A stretch of 49,275 nt of DNA from Candidatus Woesearchaeota archaeon (lineage in GTDB: Archaea > Nanobdellota > Nanobdellia > Woesearchaeales > GW2011-AR4). The DNA lies in contig JAGVYA010000021.1 in assembly GCA_018303505.1 (NCBI GenBank), positions 1 to 49,275 on the forward strand, written 5' to 3'. Shown here one piece after another: positions 16,214-24,682 of the stretch (positions are counted from its first letter, which is position 1; the number at the start of each line of letters is the position of its first letter). The notes under the pieces were generated by a model that saw only the letters and a program-made list of their open reading frames with translations, did no database searches and had not been told where the DNA came from. Both the position numbers and the translations under genes were made by a program.

Positions 16214-17346
16214 ATTAATTTCTCAACTTCTTTCAGTGCATCATTCACGCTTATATTTTTCATGCATTTCTGATAATCATTGCTGTCTTTTGGGTACAAG
16301 CAGTCTGGAACTTGCCCTTTGTGGACATTAATGCAGGGACTAAACTCGCAATTATTGCCTTTGTATAAACCAATATTTCCTTCTCCATAAGGTCCAAACC
16401 TTATGGGAAGATTTGGTCCAAATAAGCCAAGTGTCTTTACACCTTGAGCAGCTGCAATATGCATCGGCCCAGCGTCATTGCCAATAAAAAGATTAGATTT
16501 GCCAATCAAATAAAATAATTGTTTTAAAGTTATTTTTCCAGCTGCGTTTATTGTTTTGTTTTTGCTTTCCATGATTTTTTGTATATCTTCAATCAATTTA
16601 ATCTCATCCGAAACACCAACAAAAATCACCTTTGCATTGTGCCTTGCTATTATTTCGTCGCAAAGCTCAGCATATCTATCAAATAGCCACATCCTCGCTT
16701 TTGCTGATTCTGCAGCGCCTGTAGCAACGCAAACAATAAAATCATTGCTTTTTATTTCATTATTTTTTAGAAATTTATCAACAATATTTTGGTCATTTTT
16801 TGAGAAATTCAATTTTGGTAAATTATTTATGGTATAATTAATATCTAAAACTCTTGCCAAATCCAAGAAAGTTTGAACAGCATGCTGTTTGTCGTTGTAT
16901 TTTACTTTATTTGTGTATAATCCTGCTCTTGCATTATGGGAATAGCCAACAATTCTTTTGCCGACAAAAAAAGAAATGATAGATGATATGTTTAGATATT
17001 CTTCCATGTCTATAACCAAATCATATTTTTGAGTGTTTTTTATGATAAAATTTAGAATTGAAAATGGATTTAAATTCAACTTAACTGTTTTATTTATATT
17101 TTTATTATTGTAATAAACATCCTCATTTCTTGATGTAACTAAGACATTAATCTCTGCTTTAGGAAATCTTTTTCTTAGCGCTTCAATTGCAGGCAATGTC
17201 AAGATTGTTTCGCCAATGCCCCACAATTGAACTACTAATATTTTTTTAATTTCTATGCTGTCATGAGTTTTCCTATTAAATAAGCCTAGGAAATTACAAA
17301 TAGTATTTCCAACATATCTGTCAAAAAATTTTATTATCGGTATCAT
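16210..17346 (-). CDS. GT9-family heptosyltransferase
   Basis: About 378 residues from the ATG at 17346; a TTG four codons earlier is less likely. It shows the ADP-heptose glycosyltransferase pattern: KKILVVQLWGIGETILTLPA at the start of the Rossmann core, VGYSHNARAG, the donor-domain VCVATGAAESAKARMWLFDRY, and FIGNDAGPMHIAAAQGVKTL followed by GLFGP near residue 290. GT9 enzymes add heptose to surface glycans. Its presence with gmhA, gmhB and the kinase and adenylyltransferase halves suggests that the archaeal glycan contains heptose. Four cysteines near the C-terminus (CEFSPC and later) are also common in the family. Confidence 0.88.
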   Translation of the reverse strand: MIPIIKFFDRYVGNTICNFLGLFNRKTHDSIEIKKILVVQLWGIGETILTLPAIEALRKRFPKAEINVLVTSRNEDVYYNNKNINKTVKLNLNPFSILNFIIKNTQKYDLVIDMEEYLNISSIISFFVGKRIVGYSHNARAGLYTNKVKYNDKQHAVQTFLDLARVLDINYTINNLPKLNFSKNDQNIVDKFLKNNEIKSNDFIVCVATGAAESAKARMWLFDRYAELCDEIIARHNAKVIFVGVSDEIKLIEDIQKIMESKNKTINAAGKITLKQLFYLIGKSNLFIGNDAGPMHIAAAQGVKTLGLFGPNLPIRFGPYGEGNIGLYKGNNCEFSPCINVHKGQVPDCLYPKDSNDYQKCMKNISVNDALKEVEKLI

Positions 17347-17383
17347 GCATAGAAGCAAAATTATGCCTTATTTAAATCTATAT

Positions 17384-17473
17384 ATAGACAATTGCGTTGA
17401 TTATTGGATTTGTACGCAATTGTCTATCTCGTAAATTGCGGCTATTTATTATACTAATCACCGCAATTTACGA
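17384..17473. repeat. two back-to-back perfect hairpins between DUF2304 and heptosyltransferase genes
   Basis: The first hairpin pairs ATAGACAATTGCGT (17384-17397) with ACGCAATTGTCTAT (17414-17427), 14 bp with a 16-base loop. The second pairs TCGTAAATTGCGG (17429-17441) with CCGCAATTTACGA (17461-17473), 13 bp. Both stems share AATTGCG. They fill the gap between two co-directional genes and could process, attenuate or separate the transcript. Confidence 0.75.
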
Positions 17474-17484
17474 TATAAGAAATC

Positions 17485-17820
17485 TTATTTCTTTTTGCTT
17501 TTACTCGTAGCAATTGCCCTAACAATAGTTTCAAGCTGTTTTTGGTTTTTTCGCGCAATCGTGTAGGTATAGAAAATAGATGCTATTAAAAAAAGAAATC
17601 CACTTATAATCAGCAAATCAAGAGCCCTCAAGAATCCGCCTACCTTAACTATTGGATCAAGTATATTTGGAAACAACGAAATTAAAATAAAAACTCCCCA
17701 GACTAAAAACCAAAAAGTCAATTCTTTTGTTGAGAACTCTTTTCTTTTGTAATTTAGGAAAGAATAATACAGCATAAACAATCCAAACAAAAAGCCCGCT
17801 ATCTGTATTCCTAGCGCCAT
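17485..17820 (-). CDS. DUF2304 small membrane protein
   Basis: This 111-residue protein has three hydrophobic segments and a charged C-terminal helix ending SKSKKK. The WFLVWGVFILISLFPNI segment followed by a second span and TYTIARKNQKQLETIVRAIA is the DUF2304 pattern. Members are regularly found beside dolichol-phosphate-sugar synthases, as here, where the GT2 gene stops one base before it. A role as membrane partner or lipid-carrier helper of that GT2 is inferred from this conserved neighbourhood; no activity is known. Confidence 0.75.
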   Translation of the reverse strand: MALGIQIAGFLFGLFMLYYSFLNYKRKEFSTKELTFWFLVWGVFILISLFPNILDPIVKVGGFLRALDLLIISGFLFLIASIFYTYTIARKNQKQLETIVRAIATSKSKKK

Positions 17821-17821
17821 T

Positions 17822-18490
17822 TTACCTGCTGTTAAATAATTTCCACCAAAACATGTTCAAGACTATTTTTATTCCATCAATAATTGTCGTGCCTTTGTAC
17901 TTATCAGAGTATACTGTTTGTATCGGAATCTGCACATATTTTAATCTTTGCTTTCCAGCCCTTGATATCATTTCAGACTCCATTGAATAATCAGAGGCGT
18001 TCCATCTAATTTTTTTATAAGCCTCTCTTGAAAAAGCACGGAAGCCGCATTGTGTGTCATTTAAACTTATTCCATACAAAATGTTTACAACATTCGATAT
18101 AAACATGTTTCCAAATCTGAAGACAATAGGCATTTTGTTGCTCGCTTTTCTGTAGCTAAAAACAATATCGTACTTTTTTAATTTTTCTAAAAACCTCGGG
18201 ATGTCATCGGGATCATGCTGGGCATCAGCGTCCAATGCAATAATAAATTTTGCACCTTTTTTAACTGCTAAATCACAACCTGTTTTAAGCGCAGCACCTT
18301 TGCCAAGATTCACTATATGCCTAAGAACAATTGCGCCTGCTTTTTCTGCTGAAACTTTTGTTTTGTCTTTGCTGCCGTCGTCAACAACTGCCACATTGTT
18401 CACATATTTTTTTGTTTTTTTGACTATGCTGATTATATTACCTTCCTCATTATAAGCTGGAATTACAGCCCAAATATTGTTTATTTCCAT
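17822..18490 (-). CDS. GT2-family dolichol-phosphate sugar synthase-like
   Basis: This 222-residue GT-A enzyme has AVIPAYNEEGNI, VAVVDDGSKDKT, NLGKGAALKTGCDLA, the DADAQHDPDD metal site at about residue 87 and NDTQCGFRAFSREA. There are no clear membrane segments. The family makes polyprenyl-phosphate-linked sugars, the donors used outside by GT-C enzymes, or starts the lipid-linked N-glycan (AglJ-type). It lies directly between aglB and DUF2304, with its start adjacent to the AglB stop. Confidence 0.88.
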   Translation of the reverse strand: MEINNIWAVIPAYNEEGNIISIVKKTKKYVNNVAVVDDGSKDKTKVSAEKAGAIVLRHIVNLGKGAALKTGCDLAVKKGAKFIIALDADAQHDPDDIPRFLEKLKKYDIVFSYRKASNKMPIVFRFGNMFISNVVNILYGISLNDTQCGFRAFSREAYKKIRWNASDYSMESEMISRAGKQRLKYVQIPIQTVYSDKYKGTTIIDGIKIVLNMFWWKLFNSR

Positions 18491-21400
18491 TTAAGAATTT
18501 GTATTAGTTACGTTTGTATTGTTTTTTATTAAAGTTACATTTTCAATCATACTTTCTTCTTTAACTTGTTTTTTAAGATATGATTCAACAATTGTGGCAT
18601 TTTTGCCTTCCCAATCAATCTTGTAAGTATAGATATCTGTTCCTGTCAAACCACGCTGATGGTTAAATAATTTAAAATATTTAAGACCATGACCTTGCAT
18701 ATAAAACATTCTTGTGAACATTCCTCCTGTAAGTTCTTTGCTCGATAAAACAACATCAAGCTCATTTTCATTTCTTGGGATTACTGTCATACCAAAATCA
18801 AGAGTGCTGCCATTAAACTCCTTGAAAAACAAGCCCTCTTCTGTAGTAAATGCCACTATCCTCGGCCTTACAATGCCTTGCTGTCCAATTGCAAAAACAT
18901 CATAATTGCTCAAGTTGATTTGAAAACCATTGCCGCACACATAAATTTCTTTGTCATTTTTACTGCAGCTTGTTGTTCCGCCATAGCCTGGCCATGGAGC
19001 AACCCATGTGTTGGCTTCGCTATCACTCGAAATCGATTGCACCTCAAAATAAATGTTTTCTGCCGTTTCTCTTGTGTAATTGAACTTTTTTATCATGTAT
19101 TCAACTGCTTTCTCCTGAGGCATTTTTCTTGCATTTTGCCATATGTCAGCCCTTTCAAAATTCCAAGAGCCAAAATGGCTCCAAACACCGCTTTTGCCAA
19201 TCATGTCTTCAGACGCGATGAAATAAGCTTCAGGCGGGTTGCAATGCGTATATGAAAGGATTTTTTTAATCTGCTTGTCGCTAATTTTTAATCCTTTCAA
19301 TTCTTTCTCAGCCTGCTCATTGCCCATTAGGATTATTTTGTTTAACACTTTCAATGAAAGATGTGTGTCATTAAACACTTCGTCTATGGCTCTAAAGCCT
19401 TCATAGTTGCCGCAGTCCAGCATCCTCAAAATGCCAACAGCCTGCCTTTCGTCATTTATCATTAAAAGTTTCCCAACCCAGTGTGCAGCAGGTGATGTCT
19501 GGGTAGTTCCGTCAAAAGTTACTGGCCTGTCAGCTATAGCTTTAAAATGATGCCCAAAATCCCACCATGAAGTTATTATTGCATCATCGCTTGAGTTTTG
19601 CTTTATTGCAATTAGAGCATTATGCCATGCATCGTTAATGATAGGTATATCAGACCCAGCAGTACTTATAGCACCTCTAATAGGGTTAACATAAATCAAG
19701 AGCAATAATACAATTAAAACACTGCTGCCTATAGCTTTATGAATCTTAAATTCTTTTGTTAGCCATTTCGACAAATAAACATAAGCTTTTCCAAGAGCAA
19801 CACCAAATGCTACGCTAAAGGCAGGAGCTAGCAATAGAGTGAACCTAATGCCTTTTATACTCGCAAAAATAGTTGATATCACCCAAAGAGATAATAGTAT
19901 TGAAAGTTTGAAATCGTATGATGAATCTTTTTTGTAAGTAGAAATACCAATCCTTATCAAAATAGGCAGCATTATCCAAATTAACAAACCAACAACAGAT
20001 ATGTCAAAACCCAACTTTCTAAATAAAAAGTATGTGCCATAAAATACAATAGTACCAATTATGTAAATGAAATCAATTTTTTTTACTCCTTCGCTTCTAG
20101 ATATTGCCAGAGCTAACCCCACTAAACTTATGAAAAAAAGAAATGGGCCGCCAATTGAGTTTATTATGCCGTTAATTGAGCCTTCATTCAGCTCTGCAAC
20201 AGTTGTTAAGACATTTGGCCATAATGAAGCACTTACAGGAGCTTTAATTGATGGGAAGCTTAAAGGCCCAAGAAAGCTGTTTCTAAAAGTGGACCAACCT
20301 GAAAATAAAGTAGCAAATATTGCTGTCGATAAAAAATAAACAAAACCCACTATCAAAATATTTCGCAAAGCTAAATTTAAAAAAATAGATTTTATATTTC
20401 TTTTTATATTGTCAAAATTAACAAATATTAGATATAATAATGTAAAGAAAATTGTTGCAAGCAAAAAATCAAATATGTACCACCATCCACTCCAAGCAAA
20501 AGTATAAAGCCCCGTAAAAAAACCAGCAAGTAAGGCTAGAGATACAATTTTTAAGGTATTTTTAACGTCTATGGTTGCCGCAAATATCCAAGTGATTAGC
20601 AAAGGAAAGAAAATAACCCATACATCATTATCCGGGTGTAAGGTTCTTGATAGAAAAGCAGCATTAACTGCCATAATCATGCCTGCAAAAAATCCACCAG
20701 TATTACCTGCAATCTTTTTTGCGATTAAAAAAACAAGCAGTACGCACAATGCCGAAAAAAATACGATAAGGTAAAACATAGATTTCATTAATGTTAAACT
20801 AGGAGCAAAAAAATGCAGAAATTTGTAAAAATAAGCATATGCATATGAGGGGAACATGTCTGGAAATACGAATCTTCCAACTGGAGCTAGTTGATGATTG
20901 TCAAATGGTTTTCCTTCTTTTAATATGTCGCCCGGGTGCCCGTGCTCGACAATATTTTTTGCGTATCTGAACCAGTAATATGGGTCTATATCCGGCATGT
21001 AACTTTTTCCACTTTCGTCCTGAAAAAAACTTCTGAAATAATTTGAAGTTGCCTTTATCTGCTCATCAATCTGCCCCTTATTTTGGGCTAACACCTTCTG
21101 CAGTTCTGTATCAACAAGCGCATTTTTGTTAGCATCAGGCAAATTTGGATATTGCTGGTCAATTCCTGCCCTTATCTGTGATTTTATGCCGTTGATTACA
21201 CTATTTACTGCCCAGTCATCAGTTATCGGCAAGAATCCAGCCTGCATTCTGACATAGATTGAAAGAACTATTGGAATTAGCGCAAGAAAAACAATGCCAT
21301 ATTTTTTGAAGAAATCAATAACATTAGTCCAGTTTACAGATATTTCTTCACCAATTTCTTTTGTTTCTTCTTCGCTAGATTTAAAAATTTTTTTAACCTT

Positions 21401-21667
21401 GCCAAAGTCAAAAGACAATTCCATGTCCTCGTCATCTTTTGTGATGTGTCCTGCTTTTGTTTCTTCTTTTTTTTCACCTTTAAATAAATTTTTTATCTTA
21501 CCGAAATCAATGGCTATATCATCATCTTCTTTTTCTACTTTTGCAGAGTCTTCTATAGCTTTTATATTTTCATCTATATTCTTGTCATCTTCTTTCTTAT
21601 CGCTTTTAAAGAACTTTTTTATCTTGCCAAAGTCGATAGATATCTCTTCATCTTCTTTTGGATCCAT
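18491..21667 (-). CDS. aglB: archaeal oligosaccharyltransferase AglB/STT3
   Basis: This 1,058-residue enzyme has about 13 membrane spans followed by a large outer domain. The catalytic WWDFGHHF is at about residues 700-707, and an acidic TDDWAV in the first outer loop (about residue 145) fits the metal-binding aspartate. AglB transfers the lipid-linked glycan to Asn in N-x-S/T sequons of secreted proteins. The first 115 residues are a charged cytoplasmic extension not usual for the family, carrying three copies of a (I/L)xxDFGKxKxxFK motif at about 9-21, 51-63 and 84-96. A GAGGTG ribosome-binding site precedes the ATG. It follows the geranylgeranyl-reductase gene by 51 bases. Confidence 0.92.
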   Translation of the reverse strand: MDPKEDEEISIDFGKIKKFFKSDKKEDDKNIDENIKAIEDSAKVEKEDDDIAIDFGKIKNLFKGEKKEETKAGHITKDDEDMELSFDFGKVKKIFKSSEEETKEIGEEISVNWTNVIDFFKKYGIVFLALIPIVLSIYVRMQAGFLPITDDWAVNSVINGIKSQIRAGIDQQYPNLPDANKNALVDTELQKVLAQNKGQIDEQIKATSNYFRSFFQDESGKSYMPDIDPYYWFRYAKNIVEHGHPGDILKEGKPFDNHQLAPVGRFVFPDMFPSYAYAYFYKFLHFFAPSLTLMKSMFYLIVFFSALCVLLVFLIAKKIAGNTGGFFAGMIMAVNAAFLSRTLHPDNDVWVIFFPLLITWIFAATIDVKNTLKIVSLALLAGFFTGLYTFAWSGWWYIFDFLLATIFFTLLYLIFVNFDNIKRNIKSIFLNLALRNILIVGFVYFLSTAIFATLFSGWSTFRNSFLGPLSFPSIKAPVSASLWPNVLTTVAELNEGSINGIINSIGGPFLFFISLVGLALAISRSEGVKKIDFIYIIGTIVFYGTYFLFRKLGFDISVVGLLIWIMLPILIRIGISTYKKDSSYDFKLSILLSLWVISTIFASIKGIRFTLLLAPAFSVAFGVALGKAYVYLSKWLTKEFKIHKAIGSSVLIVLLLLIYVNPIRGAISTAGSDIPIINDAWHNALIAIKQNSSDDAIITSWWDFGHHFKAIADRPVTFDGTTQTSPAAHWVGKLLMINDERQAVGILRMLDCGNYEGFRAIDEVFNDTHLSLKVLNKIILMGNEQAEKELKGLKISDKQIKKILSYTHCNPPEAYFIASEDMIGKSGVWSHFGSWNFERADIWQNARKMPQEKAVEYMIKKFNYTRETAENIYFEVQSISSDSEANTWVAPWPGYGGTTSCSKNDKEIYVCGNGFQINLSNYDVFAIGQQGIVRPRIVAFTTEEGLFFKEFNGSTLDFGMTVIPRNENELDVVLSSKELTGGMFTRMFYMQGHGLKYFKLFNHQRGLTGTDIYTYKIDWEGKNATIVESYLKKQVKEESMIENVTLIKNNTNVTNTNS

Positions 21668-21718
21668 AAGTTGTGACCACCTCTCTGAAGGTAAAGAGCG
21701 CTTTTTAAAAAGCTTTTG

Positions 21719-22810
21719 CTAAGCAAAAAGTATCTTTGAGAAGTATAAAAATCTTGGCTCTTTAAACAATAGATTGGTAACCAAAGGTATTGGAGTGTCT
21801 CTATCGTATTTTTTTAATATTTTTCTTACTTTTTCCTGGCTCATTAGATTGAGCAGTTTGTTGTAATCCTTGTCAGAGAACTTATTTAGCATATTTCTGA
21901 TCCTTAAATGCAAAAGAAGCTCCTTTCCAGATTGTTTTTTGAATTCCTTATTGTAGTCTTTTTTGTTGGTAATGCAATCGCATAATGTTTGCGCAGCTTT
22001 TAAAGAAGGGATTATCCCGCCGCCGGTGGTTGCTTTAACTTGCGCAGCCGCATCCCCAATTAAATAAACATTATCTTTTTGTATGATCTTTTTTGGGTTG
22101 TACAATGGTATCAAGCCGGATTCCCAGCATAAAACATCTTTTTTGCCAGTTCTGCTTTTCAAGAATTTGTAAAAGTGCTGTTGTGCATTTTCGAAGCAGC
22201 CAATGCCAAGCCTTGCAGTATCATCACTTTCGGGCACGCACCACCCAAAAAAGTTTGGAAAATCATTTCCAAAGTATGTTTCAAATGCTGTTGTGTCCAT
22301 TGCAAGCTTTACTTTTGCCTGCATACCTATATAATTTTTTGGGCTTGAATCAATGCCAGCTGCCTTTGCAACAGCAGAATAAGGGCCATCAGCTCCTACA
22401 AGTATACCGGCATTTAGTTTTTTTATTTTATCATTTTTTTTGTTTTTCACCTTGATTGAATTTTTCCCGTCAAAACCCAGAAATTGATGATTAAGCAAAA
22501 TTTCAGCTCCTGCGTCTTCTGCCATTCCTGCCACAAACCTATCAAATTTATCGCGCCACATCACTATTTCATCGACATTTACAGTTATTTTGTTGTTTTT
22601 GCTCACAACAATTACTTTATCAAGCCTTTTCGCTATCACATCATTTCTAAGCTTGAAGAACTTTTCAATAGAATGTGTGACAATGCCAGTGCATTGTACA
22701 GGTGAGCCAACTTGGCTATGCTCTTCCAAAATTGTCACTTCCTTGCCCTGCTTTGCCAGCAAATAACCTAGGTAGCTGCCTGCAGGACCAGCACCAACTA
22801 TTGCTATCAT
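21719..22810 (-). CDS. geranylgeranyl reductase family flavoprotein
   Basis: This 363-residue FAD-dependent oxidoreductase has IVGAGPAGSYLGYLLA at residues 4-19, EEHSQVGSPVQCTGIV (typical of archaeal geranylgeranyl reductases) and YLIGDAAAQVKATTGGGI at about residue 247. Family members saturate isoprenoid double bonds of membrane lipids or, in some archaea, of dolichol phosphate. Because it opens the aglB operon, reduction of the glycan carrier lipid is an attractive reading, but membrane lipid reduction is equally consistent. A TATA-like CTATATAAATT sits about 30 bases upstream. Confidence 0.88.
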   Translation of the reverse strand: MIAIVGAGPAGSYLGYLLAKQGKEVTILEEHSQVGSPVQCTGIVTHSIEKFFKLRNDVIAKRLDKVIVVSKNNKITVNVDEIVMWRDKFDRFVAGMAEDAGAEILLNHQFLGFDGKNSIKVKNKKNDKIKKLNAGILVGADGPYSAVAKAAGIDSSPKNYIGMQAKVKLAMDTTAFETYFGNDFPNFFGWCVPESDDTARLGIGCFENAQQHFYKFLKSRTGKKDVLCWESGLIPLYNPKKIIQKDNVYLIGDAAAQVKATTGGGIIPSLKAAQTLCDCITNKKDYNKEFKKQSGKELLLHLRIRNMLNKFSDKDYNKLLNLMSQEKVRKILKKYDRDTPIPLVTNLLFKEPRFLYFSKILFA

Positions 22811-22831
22811 GGCTTTTTGGTAAATTTGCCC

Positions 22832-22842
22832 AATTTATATAG
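22832..22842 (-). promoter_or_regulatory. TATA box of the aglB operon
   Basis: Read on the minus strand, CCTATATAAATTG lies some 25-30 bases upstream of the flavoprotein ATG at 22810. This implies a leaderless or very short-leader transcript. Confidence 0.5.
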
Positions 22843-22900
22843 GTAATGCCCTGTATGCATAAATAAAGCCAAAATTGTACCTACTCTCCAATAACGAAAA

Positions 22901-22910
22901 CTTTAAAAAG
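22901..22910 (+). promoter_or_regulatory. TATA box of the secreted-protein gene at 22956
   Basis: ACGAAAA followed by CTTTAAAAAG forms a BRE/TATA-like pair about 50 bases upstream of the ATG at 22956. It is divergent from the aglB operon promoter 60 bases away. Confidence 0.5.
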
Positions 22911-22955
22911 GGTCATATACTACCACATAACTAAGTATTTGGGGTTGATTATTTA

Positions 22956-24626
22956 ATGAACAAGAAAATTTTTGGTTTGACAGCATTTTTGCTTGTACTT
23001 GTCTCTTTATTCAGCGCTATTGGCTATGCCGATGTTTTTGGCAATGCAGGTGATGTTTCTATTGACAGGGTTAAGGCAAATGGCAAAGTCCTTGCAGAAG
23101 GCAGAACAAACTTCTTAGAGGACGAAGATGAGATTGATTTGCAAATAAGCCTTACAGCTACAGAGGATGTAAGCAATATACATGTCGAAGCTATTTTGAC
23201 AGATTTGAAAACAGGCAACACAGTTGCTGACTCAACAGGCACTTTTACTTTGAAGACAAATCAAAGCACTCTTGTAGCTTTGAACATGAAGCTTATTGAT
23301 GTTCTAAAAAGACAAAAAGACTTCAGGCTTGAAGTGAGGGTTGTGGACGTAAAAGGAGGTACAGAGCAGAAATCATATGGCATAAAATTTACAGGCGGCG
23401 CTGGCGGAGGCGCAAGAGAAGAGCTTGACATTTCAATTGACAGCGTTGAGCTTGAAGGTGATGCTTTGGCAGAAAATGAAAATAATTTTGTTGTTATAGA
23501 CAAAGGAGAGAAAAAGCTTAATTTAAAAGTAAGGTTGACAGCTCTTGAGAATGTTGAAGATGCTCATATCGATGCAGTTCTTGCTTTTGAAAATGGAGAT
23601 GTAGTTGCTGATGCAACAACAACATTTGACATTGCTGATGGAGAAAATGCTGTTAAAGAGCTTGAGTTGAGTTTGCCTGTTAAATTTGAGCAGAGCAATT
23701 TTAGGCTTAAGGTAAAAGTTGTTGATGCAGAAGGCGACTCAGAAGAAAAGTTATACGGCTTGAAAATAAGCCAAAAGAAGTTCCCATTTGTTATAAGCAG
23801 CATTTCATTAACACCCGATAATGCGGAAGCGGGCAAAAATCTTATTGCTAGATTAAGCTTCAAAAACAGCGGTGTTGTTCCGCTCGAAGGCATCAATGCA
23901 AAAGTCAGCATTCCCGAGCTTGGCATTTCATCCACAAAATTTGTTGACCAGATAAAAAATAGCAACAAGCTCTCTGAAATAAGGGAAGATTTCATACTCA
24001 AAATTTTGGATAACACCCCAACAGGAACTTATACACTGAAATCAGAGATATCCTCGCAGTTTGGTAGCGATAGTGAAGTCAAGGAACTGCCAGTTTTTAT
24101 CCTTGGCAAAAGCGAGCAAAGCATGCAGATAGTCAACGACAAGTTAGTCATTAATATTCCAATAGTAAATCAAGACATTTATAATGACGGCAGCGAGGTT
24201 ATATACCCTTTTATTCTGACAAATGAAGGTCCAGACGCAAATAGCTATACATTGCTGCTGGACGGGGCAAACTGGGCTGATTTAAGGTTAAGTGAATCAA
24301 ATGCATTTGTTATAAAACCAAAAGAGTCCAAGACAATAAATATTTTTGCTTCAACAAATGCAAATGCAATAGGCGAGCAGATATTTTTGGTTACAATAAA
24401 AAGCAACGACAAGATTTTAAAGCAGGTTCCGTTAAAAGGAAATGTTATTGCTGCAAAAGGCATGTCAATTGCCAAATTAAAGAATATTTTGGAAATAGTA
24501 TTGATAGGAATTGCTATTTTCCTTGTCGCAATGGGCTTATTTTTCGGCATTAAAAAATACATAGAGAGCAATGGCAGCGAAGAAGAAAGCGAGATGCCAA
24601 GCATGGAAAGTGAATCTTATTATTGA
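22956..24626 (+). CDS. secreted, membrane-anchored protein with two tandem beta-sandwich repeats
   Basis: This 556-residue protein has a signal peptide (residues 1-25, cleavage near AIGYA-DVFG). Two related repeats of about 115 residues follow: DVSIDRVKANGKVLAEGRTN to KSYGIKF, and DISIDSVELEGDALAENENN to KLYGLKI. Next come NEW3/Ig-like domains (SSISLTPDNAEAGKNLIARL; YPFILTNEGPDANSYTLLL). A membrane span at about residues 510-530 is followed by an acidic, serine-rich tail. It looks like a surface protein anchored by its C-terminus with the bulk outside. Few sequons are present compared with the giant protein downstream. Function is unknown; its promoter is back-to-back with that of aglB. Confidence 0.7.
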   Translation: MNKKIFGLTAFLLVLVSLFSAIGYADVFGNAGDVSIDRVKANGKVLAEGRTNFLEDEDEIDLQISLTATEDVSNIHVEAILTDLKTGNTVADSTGTFTLKTNQSTLVALNMKLIDVLKRQKDFRLEVRVVDVKGGTEQKSYGIKFTGGAGGGAREELDISIDSVELEGDALAENENNFVVIDKGEKKLNLKVRLTALENVEDAHIDAVLAFENGDVVADATTTFDIADGENAVKELELSLPVKFEQSNFRLKVKVVDAEGDSEEKLYGLKISQKKFPFVISSISLTPDNAEAGKNLIARLSFKNSGVVPLEGINAKVSIPELGISSTKFVDQIKNSNKLSEIREDFILKILDNTPTGTYTLKSEISSQFGSDSEVKELPVFILGKSEQSMQIVNDKLVINIPIVNQDIYNDGSEVIYPFILTNEGPDANSYTLLLDGANWADLRLSESNAFVIKPKESKTINIFASTNANAIGEQIFLVTIKSNDKILKQVPLKGNVIAAKGMSIAKLKNILEIVLIGIAIFLVAMGLFFGIKKYIESNGSEEESEMPSMESESYY

Positions 24627-24682
24627 TTGTCCTGATTCTTTTTTATATTATTAGTTGAATTCATCCTCTAGGGAAACTATTC

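Noticed and set aside
21667-21700. Second copy of the endonuclease leader hairpin near the aglB start
   Set aside because: ACCTTCAGAGAGGTGG resembles CCTTTCCTTCAGAAAGG over a few bases, but it contains the ribosome-binding site of aglB and the likeness is explained by chance.
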